DNA of 64,000 bases, taken from positions 1 to 64,000 of the forward strand of contig CALUIB010000007.1 in the NCBI GenBank assembly GCA_944320595.1. The letters are read 5' to 3'. The stretch's first letter is position 1. Each line of letters starts with the position of its first letter. Origin of the DNA: an uncultured Muribaculaceae bacterium (lineage in GTDB: Bacteria; Bacteroidota; Bacteroidia; Bacteroidales; Muribaculaceae). Position numbers and translations under genes: made by a program. This document shows positions 18,608 through 27,684 of this stretch, piece after piece. Below the pieces are notes generated by a model that had not been told where the DNA came from, did not search any database, and saw only the letters and a program-made list of their open reading frames with translations.

Positions 18608-19648
18608 TCATGTAGTTATCGCCACTTTTATCACTCCGTCAAGGCGGTTCTCAAAAATGCGATAAGCATCGGCAATTTCCTTCAGAGGGTAGCGATGCGT
18701 GATGAGCGGGATTGCATCAATCTTGCCAGCCTCTATAAGGCGCAATATCTCGGCACAGTCGCAACCATCAACGCCGCCAGTCTTGAACGTGAGGTTCTTG
18801 CCATACATATCGGGCAAAGGCAACACTTGCGGACGGTCATACATTGCCACCACAGTAACCGTGGCATTGGGACGAGCGCACTCCCATGCCATGCGAAACG
18901 TGTCATCGCCTCCGGCCACCTCCATGACAACATCGGCACCACCATGGTCGCTGTGAGCCATCACAAATTCCTTGCAGCAATCTGGCTCCACTACCATTAC
19001 GTCAGGGTAATGCTCGCTGACGAAACGCCGACGCTCGGCCGAACGCTCACACACAATTATGCGCCGTGGGCGTTTCAAGCGAGCACAAAGCAACGTACAT
19101 ATTCCCGTAGGTCCTGCACCGATAATAAGAACCGTGTCATCGGCTCCGATTTCCGATATACGAACAGCCCAAAAACCAGTGGCAAGAATATCGCCTACAA
19201 ACAATGCCTGCTCGTCGCTCACTCTGTCGGGTATGCGGCTAAGCCCCTGGTCTGCATAAGGCACACGCACATATTCGGCTTGGCCGCCATCGATGCGGCA
19301 TCCAAGTGCCCAACCGCCATCGGGGTCGGTACAGTTATTCACCCAGCCATGCTGGCAGAAGAAACACGTGCCGCAAAAAGTCTCCACATTAACGGCCACT
19401 CGGTCGCCGCGTTTCACAGTCGCCACATCGGCTCCCGTCTCCTCGACGATGCCCACCATCTCATGCCCCACTGTAATTCCAGGCACAGCGCGTGGCACAC
19501 TGCCATGCTTTATGTGCAAATCACTGGTGCAAATACTGCCAAGCGTCACACGCACAATGGCATCGCGCGGCCCTAAGATTTTAGGCCTGGGCTTTTCGAC
19601 AAGCTCAAACTTTCCCTGTTCGATATACGTATATGCAAGCATTCCCAT
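18608..19648 (-). CDS. Zinc-dependent alcohol dehydrogenase family protein
   Basis: A 346-residue medium-chain dehydrogenase. Catalytic zinc ligands are Cys40 region (SICTSDLH), the HE pair in GHEMVG, and a downstream acidic residue; the structural zinc site is the four-cysteine cluster CGTCFFCQHGWVNNC. The Rossmann loop reads IIGAGPTGICT. The AdhP/sorbitol dehydrogenase-like layout does not identify the substrate; secondary alcohols or polyols are possible. It is a lone gene on the minus strand, convergent with trpB2. An in-frame ATG at 19642 is an alternative start. Confidence 0.9.
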   Translation of the reverse strand: MGMLAYTYIEQGKFELVEKPRPKILGPRDAIVRVTLGSICTSDLHIKHGSVPRAVPGITVGHEMVGIVEETGADVATVKRGDRVAVNVETFCGTCFFCQHGWVNNCTDPDGGWALGCRIDGGQAEYVRVPYADQGLSRIPDRVSDEQALFVGDILATGFWAVRISEIGADDTVLIIGAGPTGICTLLCARLKRPRRIIVCERSAERRRFVSEHYPDVMVVEPDCCKEFVMAHSDHGGADVVMEVAGGDDTFRMAWECARPNATVTVVAMYDRPQVLPLPDMYGKNLTFKTGGVDGCDCAEILRLIEAGKIDAIPLITHRYPLKEIADAYRIFENRLDGVIKVAITT

Positions 19649-19660
19649 TACGTTTTTTAA

Positions 19661-19843
19661 TCATACAAATTTAATAAAAATTTGGAAAAGCGGTGGTGCA
19701 AGGGTGATACCCTAACTGTAATTGTTTCGACCGACGAGACCGGAATCAACCTTCTATTCATTTACGACAAAGCCGAGCGGGCAACAATCTCACGCAAGAA
19801 AGTCGAATACCTGCTTCTGAAAAACAGCTTTAAACAACAGTAG
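19661..19843 (+). pseudogene. Start-less remnant of a small gene
   Basis: One plus-strand frame stays open for 60 codons up to TAG at 19841 and reads like a real protein C-terminus (VIVSTDETGINLLFIYDKAE, then a Lys/Arg-rich end), but has no ATG, GTG or TTG in a sensible place and is preceded by a stop. Its end overlaps the last codons of the convergent FAD gene. I cannot name the family with confidence; a small toxin-like or regulatory protein is one possibility. It could also be chance. Confidence 0.35.
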
Positions 19844-21395
19844 CGGCAAGAGCCTCGGCGCAACGCTCGCCATCGATTGCCGCCGACACTATGCCGCCGG
19901 CATACCCCGCACCTTCTCCACAAGGATATAACCCTTGCACCACGATATGGTGCATCGCTGCCGCATCGCGCGGTATGCGCACCGGCGACGACGTACGCGT
20001 CTCCACACCTATCACTATGGCATCATTTGTAAGGAAACCACGAGCCGAATTGCCAAACGCACGGAATCCCTTGCGCAGCCTGTTGCCGATAAACGCCGGC
20101 AGCCATACGTCGAGCCGCGATGGCTGCAACCCTGCCGGATAAGACGACGGCGGCAAATCCACACTGGCACACCCCTTAACAAAGTCAACCATGCGCTGCG
20201 CACCGGCTCGCTGCGTGCAGCCGGCAGCCTCATAACAGCGGCGTTCAAGCTGCTGCTGGAAGTGCATCACGCAAAGTGCGTCATCGGGAGCATATCCCGG
20301 CAAGTCCTCGGGATGCACTTCCACCACCATGCCAGAATTTGCCCAACGCGAATTGCGCCCCGATGCCGACATTCCGTTAACCACAAGCTGACCAGGGCCA
20401 CTGGCGGCAGGCACCACTACCCCACCAGGGCACATACAAAACGAATATACCCCACGGCCATCGACTTGCGTCACAAATGAATATTCAGCAGCTGGCAAGT
20501 ATTTTCCGCGTCCATCCTTGCTGTGATACTGTATCATGTCGATGAGTCGCTGCGGATGTTCAAGTCGCACCCCCACGGCTATCCCCTTGGCCTCGATGCG
20601 TATTTGCTGCCGCGAAAGCATTTCATATACATCACGAGCCGAATGCCCTGTTGCGAGTATGACGTGGCCGTCAAACCGCTCGCCAGTGCTGCACTCCACG
20701 CCTGCCACAGTACCATTTTCCACTATCAACGATGTGACACGAGTACCGAAATGCACCTCACCACCACACCGTAAAATGGTGCCACGCATGGCTTCTATCA
20801 CACGCGGCAACTTGTCGCTGCCTATATGTGGGTGGGCATCGACAAGTATGTCTTGCGATGCTCCATGCTGGTGAAATATGTTCAATATACGGTCAACCGA
20901 ACCGCGTTTTTTGCTTCGTGTATATAACTTTCCATCGGAATAAGCCCCTGCGCCCCCCTCGCCAAAACAATAATTCGACTCGGGGTCCACAACCCCTTCA
21001 CGTGAAATACGTGCAATGTCGGCCATGCGCTCCTTTACAGGCTTGCCTCGTTCCACCACAACAGGCCGCACTCCAAGTTCGATGAGTCGCAATGCGGCAA
21101 ACAATCCACCAGGGCCCATGCCGACAACAACAGCCTGCGGAGCATTGGCGGGCAACGGTTTGTAATCTACGGGATGGGCTATCGGTGAAACATCAGGCCG
21201 AGGTTCATCGACGTATGCCACCACACGCAGGTTTATCATCACCGTGCGCTGCCGCGCGTCAATCGACCGCTTTGCCACCACCACGCCATTCACACGGCTC
21301 TCATCTACACCCAAATCCAGCGCAACCTCTTTGCGAAGGTTTTCTTCGACGTATGCCACTCGGGGCAGCACACGCATTTGCAATTCCTTTATCAT
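19830..21395 (-). CDS. FAD-dependent oxidoreductase, FAD-utilising dehydrogenase type
   Basis: A 521-residue flavoprotein. The dinucleotide-binding motif VVVGMGPGGLFAALRL is at about residues 82-97, preceded by an N-terminal domain of about 80 residues typical of the COG2509-like uncharacterised dehydrogenases. FGEGGAGAYSDGKLYTR and the C-terminal GYAGGIVSAAIDG are family hallmarks. The reaction is not known. ATG 21395 overlaps the stop of the preceding gene as ATGA, so they are translationally coupled; an upstream in-frame start at 21500 lies inside that gene and is rejected. Confidence 0.88.
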   Translation of the reverse strand: MIKELQMRVLPRVAYVEENLRKEVALDLGVDESRVNGVVVAKRSIDARQRTVMINLRVVAYVDEPRPDVSPIAHPVDYKPLPANAPQAVVVGMGPGGLFAALRLIELGVRPVVVERGKPVKERMADIARISREGVVDPESNYCFGEGGAGAYSDGKLYTRSKKRGSVDRILNIFHQHGASQDILVDAHPHIGSDKLPRVIEAMRGTILRCGGEVHFGTRVTSLIVENGTVAGVECSTGERFDGHVILATGHSARDVYEMLSRQQIRIEAKGIAVGVRLEHPQRLIDMIQYHSKDGRGKYLPAAEYSFVTQVDGRGVYSFCMCPGGVVVPAASGPGQLVVNGMSASGRNSRWANSGMVVEVHPEDLPGYAPDDALCVMHFQQQLERRCYEAAGCTQRAGAQRMVDFVKGCASVDLPPSSYPAGLQPSRLDVWLPAFIGNRLRKGFRAFGNSARGFLTNDAIVIGVETRTSSPVRIPRDAAAMHHIVVQGLYPCGEGAGYAGGIVSAAIDGERCAEALAATVV

Positions 21396-21823
21396 GACAA
21401 CAATGCAACAAAAGTTTCGGGCAGGCATATATTCTCCACAGGCATTGCATCCCTGAACAACGGGGCAATGTCGGCATCGGCAAACCCGGCTATGCCGCAC
21501 CCTATGCGAGTGACATAAAAGAACCTGCCGGGATAGCTACGTGCAAAATCAATAAATTCATCGACGTATGGCTTTATAGTCTCCACTCCGCCCTGCATGG
21601 TGGGAATGGCATAACTTTGACCATGCAGCCCCACACCTTTCCCCCACTCGGCGCCAAACTTGCGGAATGCCACACGCGCCGCACCACCGCCATGAAACCC
21701 ACTCAAGTTGCTGCCAAAGACAAATACCTCATCGGGCTGCAACGCCTCTATATTAATTGGGGTAAACATCGGTTTCCCCTCCCTTACACTATATTCTGCC
21801 ATATATACTTCTTCTTCCTTCAT
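21392..21823 (-). CDS. Small macro-domain-like protein (A1S_2505-like)
   Basis: A cytosolic protein of 143 residues (or 136 from the in-frame ATG at 21802). The phrases VFVFGSNLSGFHGGGAAR, YAIPTMQGG and FYVTRIGCGIAGF resemble macro domains, which bind or remove ADP-ribose, and I recall a small phage-associated family (A1S_2505) with this wording. The G-rich loop and the VTRIGCGIAGF strand would correspond to the ligand loops. Its stop overlaps the FAD protein start (ATGA), and its start lies five bases past the DUF4421 stop. The link between a possible ADP-ribose binder and a flavoprotein is suggestive only. Confidence 0.75.
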   Translation of the reverse strand: MKEEEVYMAEYSVREGKPMFTPINIEALQPDEVFVFGSNLSGFHGGGAARVAFRKFGAEWGKGVGLHGQSYAIPTMQGGVETIKPYVDEFIDFARSYPGRFFYVTRIGCGIAGFADADIAPLFRDAMPVENICLPETFVALLS

Positions 21824-21828
21824 CTTTG

Positions 21829-23028
21829 TCAAAACCTCACACCTGCCGTAAGCGACAGGTTTTCTATAGCATTAAAAAAGTTGTATTGGCGGCTTGCATA
21901 CCAATGCCCGTCCATCTTGCCATGCAGGCCGACAAACAAATCTCTGTGGCTATACACAAGTGCGAACATTCCTTTTATGTTTAGCGAGAACAAGTCGGTG
22001 TTTCCCTCGACCGAGCTATCGAGGCAGTGCTTGAAACCAAACGACGGCAAAGCCGAAATGTTGAACAGCCAATGCTTTGAAATCACCCAATTATAGCCAT
22101 ATCCAGCCACCAAGCAATAATCATAATAGCGGAAACGGTAATCCTGCTTGTCGGGTTCAGGAAGGTAGGACTTCATGTCATCGGACAAGCCGCTGAAGTC
22201 TATGTCAACATCTTGCGATGAGACTGTGAGGCCGGCAATGAGCGACCCGGCACTGCGTTTTTGTATTTTCGAGAAACTATATGCCGCCCCATGCGAATAC
22301 CGCTTGTTGTTGAAGAAATAATACACATCTATGCCATACGATTCAAGCCTCAACCCAGGGAATTCATACTTGAACCATCGCCCGTCGTTATAATCCCCCA
22401 ATCTACGCAAGTTCGTACCGCCTGTGTTTTTATTGTAATACAAGTTGGCCGAAAGCAGGGCACACGTAAAATTAAAATCCCATTTGTTATGCGTCACCGG
22501 CTGACCGAAAAATATATGCCCAACGTCGAACATATACCCCAAGCTGACCGCCATATACGCAATATACCCCCCAATGTTGCAGCACGGGTCGGATAACATT
22601 CTCACAGGTGCTCCACCTCGCTGCAAATTCATGGCATAACTATCAAGCCAGTTGTCGTTCTTGAAAAACAATTTCCACCGCTTGCCAGTACCCACCACGT
22701 AAGCCGAATCGTATGAATTAAACACACGGTCGGCCCAGTTGTAAGTGTCAACGCAAAACTTCACGAATTTCGGATAATTCACATCCTCGTCCTTCATATC
22801 GAGCCGTCCTTTAAGCATCGCACGGTACCAGTAGTCCTTGTTCTTCTTCATCATCTTTTGCACCATGCCACGCTCGTTGCCAAATACGGTGGTGTCCTCG
22901 GCACTAATCGACGAGGCATTGACAATAGGCGCACTGTCAACTCCACTCACCTGCTGCCCCCATGCAGCCATTCCCGAGCCACACAAAAGCAACGACAGCG
23001 CAATTATTTTTCTCAACCATTCAGCCAT
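21829..23028 (-). CDS. DUF4421 family outer-membrane protein
   Basis: A 399-residue exported protein that I recognise as DUF4421, of unknown function. A signal peptide ends around WGQQ (residues 23-25). The mature part alternates hydrophobic and polar residues with many aromatics and ends in LTAGVRF, a terminal aromatic typical of outer-membrane beta-barrels. Its position 23 bases after tamB, in a run that otherwise lacks a BamA/TamA-type barrel, makes it a candidate partner of the TamB protein, which is inference. Confidence 0.78.
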   Translation of the reverse strand: MAEWLRKIIALSLLLCGSGMAAWGQQVSGVDSAPIVNASSISAEDTTVFGNERGMVQKMMKKNKDYWYRAMLKGRLDMKDEDVNYPKFVKFCVDTYNWADRVFNSYDSAYVVGTGKRWKLFFKNDNWLDSYAMNLQRGGAPVRMLSDPCCNIGGYIAYMAVSLGYMFDVGHIFFGQPVTHNKWDFNFTCALLSANLYYNKNTGGTNLRRLGDYNDGRWFKYEFPGLRLESYGIDVYYFFNNKRYSHGAAYSFSKIQKRSAGSLIAGLTVSSQDVDIDFSGLSDDMKSYLPEPDKQDYRFRYYDYCLVAGYGYNWVISKHWLFNISALPSFGFKHCLDSSVEGNTDLFSLNIKGMFALVYSHRDLFVGLHGKMDGHWYASRQYNFFNAIENLSLTAGVRF

Positions 23029-23051
23029 ACTTCAACTTAATAGAATTCCTT

Positions 23052-26000
23052 TTAGTCATCTGTTTCCACTCGTTCGCGTTTCATTGCATCGCCACCGACT
23101 ACGGTCGCAGTGTCAGTTGGCACCTCGGTCCCTGCTTTCAGTTGCGGCTTTTTTCTCCACAGGAAGTCATATATGTCATCGAAATCATGCTTGAAAACCA
23201 CCCCTACGCCTTGCGTGGTCAATGCGCTACGCACATAATAATTCTGGTCGTTATAATGGTTATAAGCCTTCAGCCTGATGTTTCCGTTCTTGGTCAGCAA
23301 ATACTCTATGTCGAAATCCCCTATAAAATTCGAGTTGCGAGCATTAAGCGCATTGTCGCGGTATCCGAAATTACCGTTAAACAAAAGCCTGTTGTTAAGC
23401 AGCTGGCTCGATAACGCAAGTTCCACTTCTATGTCCGAGAAATCGCCATTCTCGCTCCTTAGGTTTGGCGAGATGCTCCAGTTCTCGCTCATCTGCCCCA
23501 GCAGGTTCGACAGTTGCGAGGAAATTGTAGAACTTGCCACCGATGCCAACTCGTTGCTGCGGCTGTTGTCGGTCATGTAATCGGGAGTATAAAAGCTATT
23601 AAGCGCAAGCAAGTAAATGATTTGCCTGTTCATCATGTCTTCGGTGCTTATGATGCTCATCACCTTACGGTAAACGTCGGACGTAAGAGTCGGGAACTCA
23701 AGGTCGAACGATATTTCGGGTGCACTAATGTCGCCCTGCAAGCGCAACAGCGCATTCACCGGCACATTGGTGCGATTCAGTTCCCCGTCGGTGGCAAACG
23801 ACTCGTCGAGGTCGGCAATGTTGGCATGTAGCGAATACAGAGCCTCTATGTCCATGACAGCCGACAGCGGATTTCCGTTAAATGTGAGACTGCTGCCTTC
23901 CCTTATAGAGAAATCCTTTATGATAATATCCTGTAGGGTAAAATTGTAATTGCCCTGGACAAGCGTGTATGTGCCAAACATAGTCATTTCCTCGTCGGCA
24001 CTGTTATAACCTATGCGCAAATTCCCGTTGCCGACCGCCTTTATCTTGTCGCCCCCCGACGGGTCCATCACAAGGTTCATCTGTGCCTGCGGCGTGGCCT
24101 CTATCATCAAGTTAATGTTGAATTGCGACGAGCTGCCACTGCTCTCGGTTTTCTGCTGTTCCAAGAATTCCCTCACTTTCTCAGGGCGAGTATCAGACGA
24201 CAGCGCATCATCCCCACGCCCCTTGTTCCTGTCAACAAATGTTATAAAGTCATATTCGGTGGCCACCTTCGTGTCCGACAGCACAAAGGTAAAACTGCTA
24301 TTGTCGGCTGTCGCCATATTCACATCTATATTGACAAAACCCGGCCTGCCCTCTATGAAAGCCGACCCGTTGCAAAATATTCGGCCATACCATTCTGGGT
24401 TCATCTTCTGCGTAACATCGAAACTCAACAAGTTATCGGCATTAGTCAGGCTAAAATCAAAGGTAGCATCATGGAAATAATTATGCGTGACCTTGCCCGA
24501 TAGGTGCGCCGTGTGTCCCATCGGGTCTTTTAGCTCGATGTCGTCGATTAATATCAATCCCGGACGCATTTTCACCGAATCGCGCACTGCCGTATAATAG
24601 ACATTGGTGTAATCAAGTTTCATCCTCAACGAGTCGGCAAACACGTCGCCGCGAAGGTTGATATTCTTGAATGTGCCATAAAGTTCCACATGGCCCGATG
24701 CCTCGCCTTGCACGTCCGACGAGAACGCACTCATGAACGGTTTCAGGAATGCCACATTCACGCGTTCTGGCTTGAAGTCGAAATACAGCGAGTCGCGGGC
24801 AATGAATATCTGCCCGTCTATTTTAGTGCGCTTGCCATTTTTCTGAGCCACGTCGGCCTGTATTGTTACGCACTTGTCGTCGTTAATCCACGAACTTAAA
24901 ATCTTGGCATCGCCAAACACGGCCTGGTTATACGACAGGGATTTGACAAAAAGCCCCTCGGTGTACATCCTGGGAACGCCCGAAAACAAATCCGACGCAT
25001 AAAACACACCCGTGGCACGTCCGCCGAATGTGACATTATTGATGGCAAGCGTCTCAAATACATAGTCAAGATTTATGTCGCTGAGTTCCACTACCATCTC
25101 GTCGTCGGGGTTGCCGCTCGCCATGCCGTTAATCTTCAAGAATTGGTTCTCACAAGTCACGTAAAAGTCTTTCACTGCAATGCGCTTGCTAAGCACATCC
25201 ACCTGTGCCCTGTGTACCTGCCACGCCGTGTCGTTAAACAACAATTCGGTGGGATTTACATCTATGTGTATCGCCGGCGGCATCGTTGCAAGCGTGTCGC
25301 GAGTGAAAAGCGACGACAAGCTCACTTCGCCGCTATACGACCGTTTCCCGTCAACCGTCCACGACACATTGCTGTCGATGCGGTCGTTAACACCGTTGGC
25401 CGCCACCGTTAGGGAAAGTTTACCTTTCTTCAATGGAATAATTGAATAAGCGTCAACTTGCAAATTCCCATCCATATTGTCGAGCGAAGCTTGCAGGCGT
25501 GTTCCTTCTATAAGTTTGTTCTTCTGCTGCAAATAAGGCGCATCCACAAGTAAGCACATCGAATGGTTGCTATCGGTGATGAACCCGTCGATGGTAACCG
25601 GGCTAAGCGGCTTAACTGGCAATTTGAACATCTCGGCCACCTCTTCAAGATTATCGATGTTGAAATTGAAATACACATTGTTGGGTACACGGGCTCTTTC
25701 TTCGTCACGCTTCGCCTTGCGCACCTTTGTTTCGTGTTTCGTCGTGCTAATGCTGTCGGAAAACAACGCCGGGAGCGGCCTTGAAAGCATGGTCTTGACC
25801 GATTGTGCCAAGCTATGCACATCATATTGCCCCGAAACGGTGCCGTTCACCACATCCGATGTCACTTTTATCACCTTAGGCATCGACTTATTGTCGGCCT
25901 CAACAAGGAATTTCGACAAGTGCAACCCAGTGCCTGCCGAATCGCAATATTCTAAATTTTCACACCTTACTATCCCCGTTATGCCATTCAAGTCATAACC

Positions 26001-27662
26001 CTCAAAAGCCACATCAAGGTCAAACGACAATTCTTTGCCAGGGAAACGGTCGGTCAAGTTCAATTTGGCCAAATCGGCCTTGGAAACCGATGCCATGACA
26101 TCTACCACCGTATTTTCACCGTCGAGTATCCCATTGCCTTCCACAACGAGTGAACCATTTTCGTCATTTATGTCAACCCGCCCGTTTACGCGATTTCTCG
26201 CAAGTTCCACATTGGCTGTTATGTCGTTGTACCTATAACCCTTAACATCGATGTGGCCAAACTTGCCTATCACAAATGAACGATGCCTGTCGGCATCAAT
26301 GTCTATGTTACAAGCCAGCGTGCCTATCAGGTCTTCTTTCGACAAAAGCCGCCCGACATCGAACTGCGTGGTCTCCACATGGCCCTTGTAGCTTTTCCCT
26401 TTATTGGCAAACAATCCGTTAAGTGCCACCTCGCCCACCGATGTGGTTATTGTTCCGGCAAAATTCGCAAATTCCATGCCGCCATGCAAAGTACCGTTCA
26501 CTTTTATGTTCCCACAATTGCTTATTATCTTGCGAGCATTGCGGCTCACTCCAGTCGTTCCCGACAAGATGGTCGCAACCACCCCGGCGTCGGCCGAAAG
26601 TTGCAACCGCCTCACCTCGCCTTGCATCGAATCGGGGTTCGACACATTCTTGAACCTTCCAGCCATGGCAAGCCTTAAACGCCCGCCCACCGAGCTCAAA
26701 TCAAACTGGCTCACATCGAAATCTTTCACAGTGCCACTCACTGCCACCGTGAACCGTATGGGATTGGAAAATGCCTCAAGCTGCGGCAAAAACGTCTTGA
26801 AATCCGACGGCGACACATAATTGTCGGTAAATGCAATGTCGATTGGCACTTCGTCATACCATTGACCAAATTGCTTAATGCCTGCGATGTGCAAAGTTAT
26901 GTCTTCGGGAGCTACCAGCGTTCCAGGCAACTCTATTTTCATATCGCTCAGTGCAATGCAACTGTCATTTACAATTGCTTCAAGCGACATATTCTTCATG
27001 GTGAACCCGTTACGTTCATAAAACGATAATCGTTTCAATTTAACCTCATAACTGTCGTTGCTTATGCGTGGCAGTGAAATATCGGCACGGAAATCCTCGA
27101 TGCCAACATGGTTGGCATCGAAACGTCCCTGCGGCAAGGTGTCGGCCGACTTCACATCATAGCTAAAACGGCTGCGGCGTATAACTATGTTCTGTATGTT
27201 CAAATCATATTGCTTGGGCGGGTTATTTTTCTGTTTTGGCGAAAAAGCATCGATGATGAATTGTATATTCAACGGCTCACTCGCCGATTGCCTGCCAAGC
27301 CTCACATCAACGCCTATAAGCTCGGCGTATGTGAACACCAGACGGTGGTGCGCTATGAAATTGAACACGCTGAATCCCACTCCCACCTTGTCGGCGTAAA
27401 GCACAGTGTCGCCACGTTCGTCGGGCAGCAGTACATCATGCAGCACCAATTGGTTGAATGGCGTTATGCTTATATCGCCTATGCTTACAGCAGTACCAAG
27501 CAGGTGGCCAAGCTCCCTGCTCCCGACTTGCCGCACATGGCTCTGGACCGAAGGTATCGACATGAACAGGTACAAGACAATATACACTGTGGTAACGGCA
27601 AGAATTGCCGTCACCAAGATGCTACGTATAACATTATATATCCTGCGCCCTACTTCCTTCAT
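23052..27662 (-). CDS. tamB: TamB / AsmA-like inter-membrane protein
   Basis: A 1536-residue protein spanning the periplasm: one N-terminal membrane helix (about residues 14-35), a very long stretch of repeating beta-strands as in the lipid-conducting groove of AsmA-like proteins, and the conserved C-terminal TamB (DUF490) domain from about 1180. TamB-family proteins take part in lipid transport to, and assembly of, the outer membrane. ATG 27662 is chosen because the upstream alternative at 27752 would overlap nadE and blur the membrane anchor. The gene lies 22 bases after nadE. Confidence 0.9.
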   Translation of the reverse strand: MKEVGRRIYNVIRSILVTAILAVTTVYIVLYLFMSIPSVQSHVRQVGSRELGHLLGTAVSIGDISITPFNQLVLHDVLLPDERGDTVLYADKVGVGFSVFNFIAHHRLVFTYAELIGVDVRLGRQSASEPLNIQFIIDAFSPKQKNNPPKQYDLNIQNIVIRRSRFSYDVKSADTLPQGRFDANHVGIEDFRADISLPRISNDSYEVKLKRLSFYERNGFTMKNMSLEAIVNDSCIALSDMKIELPGTLVAPEDITLHIAGIKQFGQWYDEVPIDIAFTDNYVSPSDFKTFLPQLEAFSNPIRFTVAVSGTVKDFDVSQFDLSSVGGRLRLAMAGRFKNVSNPDSMQGEVRRLQLSADAGVVATILSGTTGVSRNARKIISNCGNIKVNGTLHGGMEFANFAGTITTSVGEVALNGLFANKGKSYKGHVETTQFDVGRLLSKEDLIGTLACNIDIDADRHRSFVIGKFGHIDVKGYRYNDITANVELARNRVNGRVDINDENGSLVVEGNGILDGENTVVDVMASVSKADLAKLNLTDRFPGKELSFDLDVAFEGYDLNGITGIVRCENLEYCDSAGTGLHLSKFLVEADNKSMPKVIKVTSDVVNGTVSGQYDVHSLAQSVKTMLSRPLPALFSDSISTTKHETKVRKAKRDEERARVPNNVYFNFNIDNLEEVAEMFKLPVKPLSPVTIDGFITDSNHSMCLLVDAPYLQQKNKLIEGTRLQASLDNMDGNLQVDAYSIIPLKKGKLSLTVAANGVNDRIDSNVSWTVDGKRSYSGEVSLSSLFTRDTLATMPPAIHIDVNPTELLFNDTAWQVHRAQVDVLSKRIAVKDFYVTCENQFLKINGMASGNPDDEMVVELSDINLDYVFETLAINNVTFGGRATGVFYASDLFSGVPRMYTEGLFVKSLSYNQAVFGDAKILSSWINDDKCVTIQADVAQKNGKRTKIDGQIFIARDSLYFDFKPERVNVAFLKPFMSAFSSDVQGEASGHVELYGTFKNINLRGDVFADSLRMKLDYTNVYYTAVRDSVKMRPGLILIDDIELKDPMGHTAHLSGKVTHNYFHDATFDFSLTNADNLLSFDVTQKMNPEWYGRIFCNGSAFIEGRPGFVNIDVNMATADNSSFTFVLSDTKVATEYDFITFVDRNKGRGDDALSSDTRPEKVREFLEQQKTESSGSSSQFNINLMIEATPQAQMNLVMDPSGGDKIKAVGNGNLRIGYNSADEEMTMFGTYTLVQGNYNFTLQDIIIKDFSIREGSSLTFNGNPLSAVMDIEALYSLHANIADLDESFATDGELNRTNVPVNALLRLQGDISAPEISFDLEFPTLTSDVYRKVMSIISTEDMMNRQIIYLLALNSFYTPDYMTDNSRSNELASVASSTISSQLSNLLGQMSENWSISPNLRSENGDFSDIEVELALSSQLLNNRLLFNGNFGYRDNALNARNSNFIGDFDIEYLLTKNGNIRLKAYNHYNDQNYYVRSALTTQGVGVVFKHDFDDIYDFLWRKKPQLKAGTEVPTDTATVVGGDAMKRERVETDD

Positions 27663-27684
27663 CGTTAGCACATAAAGCAGTAGC

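Noticed and set aside
20985..21010. A TTCACGTGAA palindrome that resembles a parS site
   Set aside because: Only about 12 of 16 positions match TGTTTCACGTGAAACA and it lies inside the FAD gene coding sequence.
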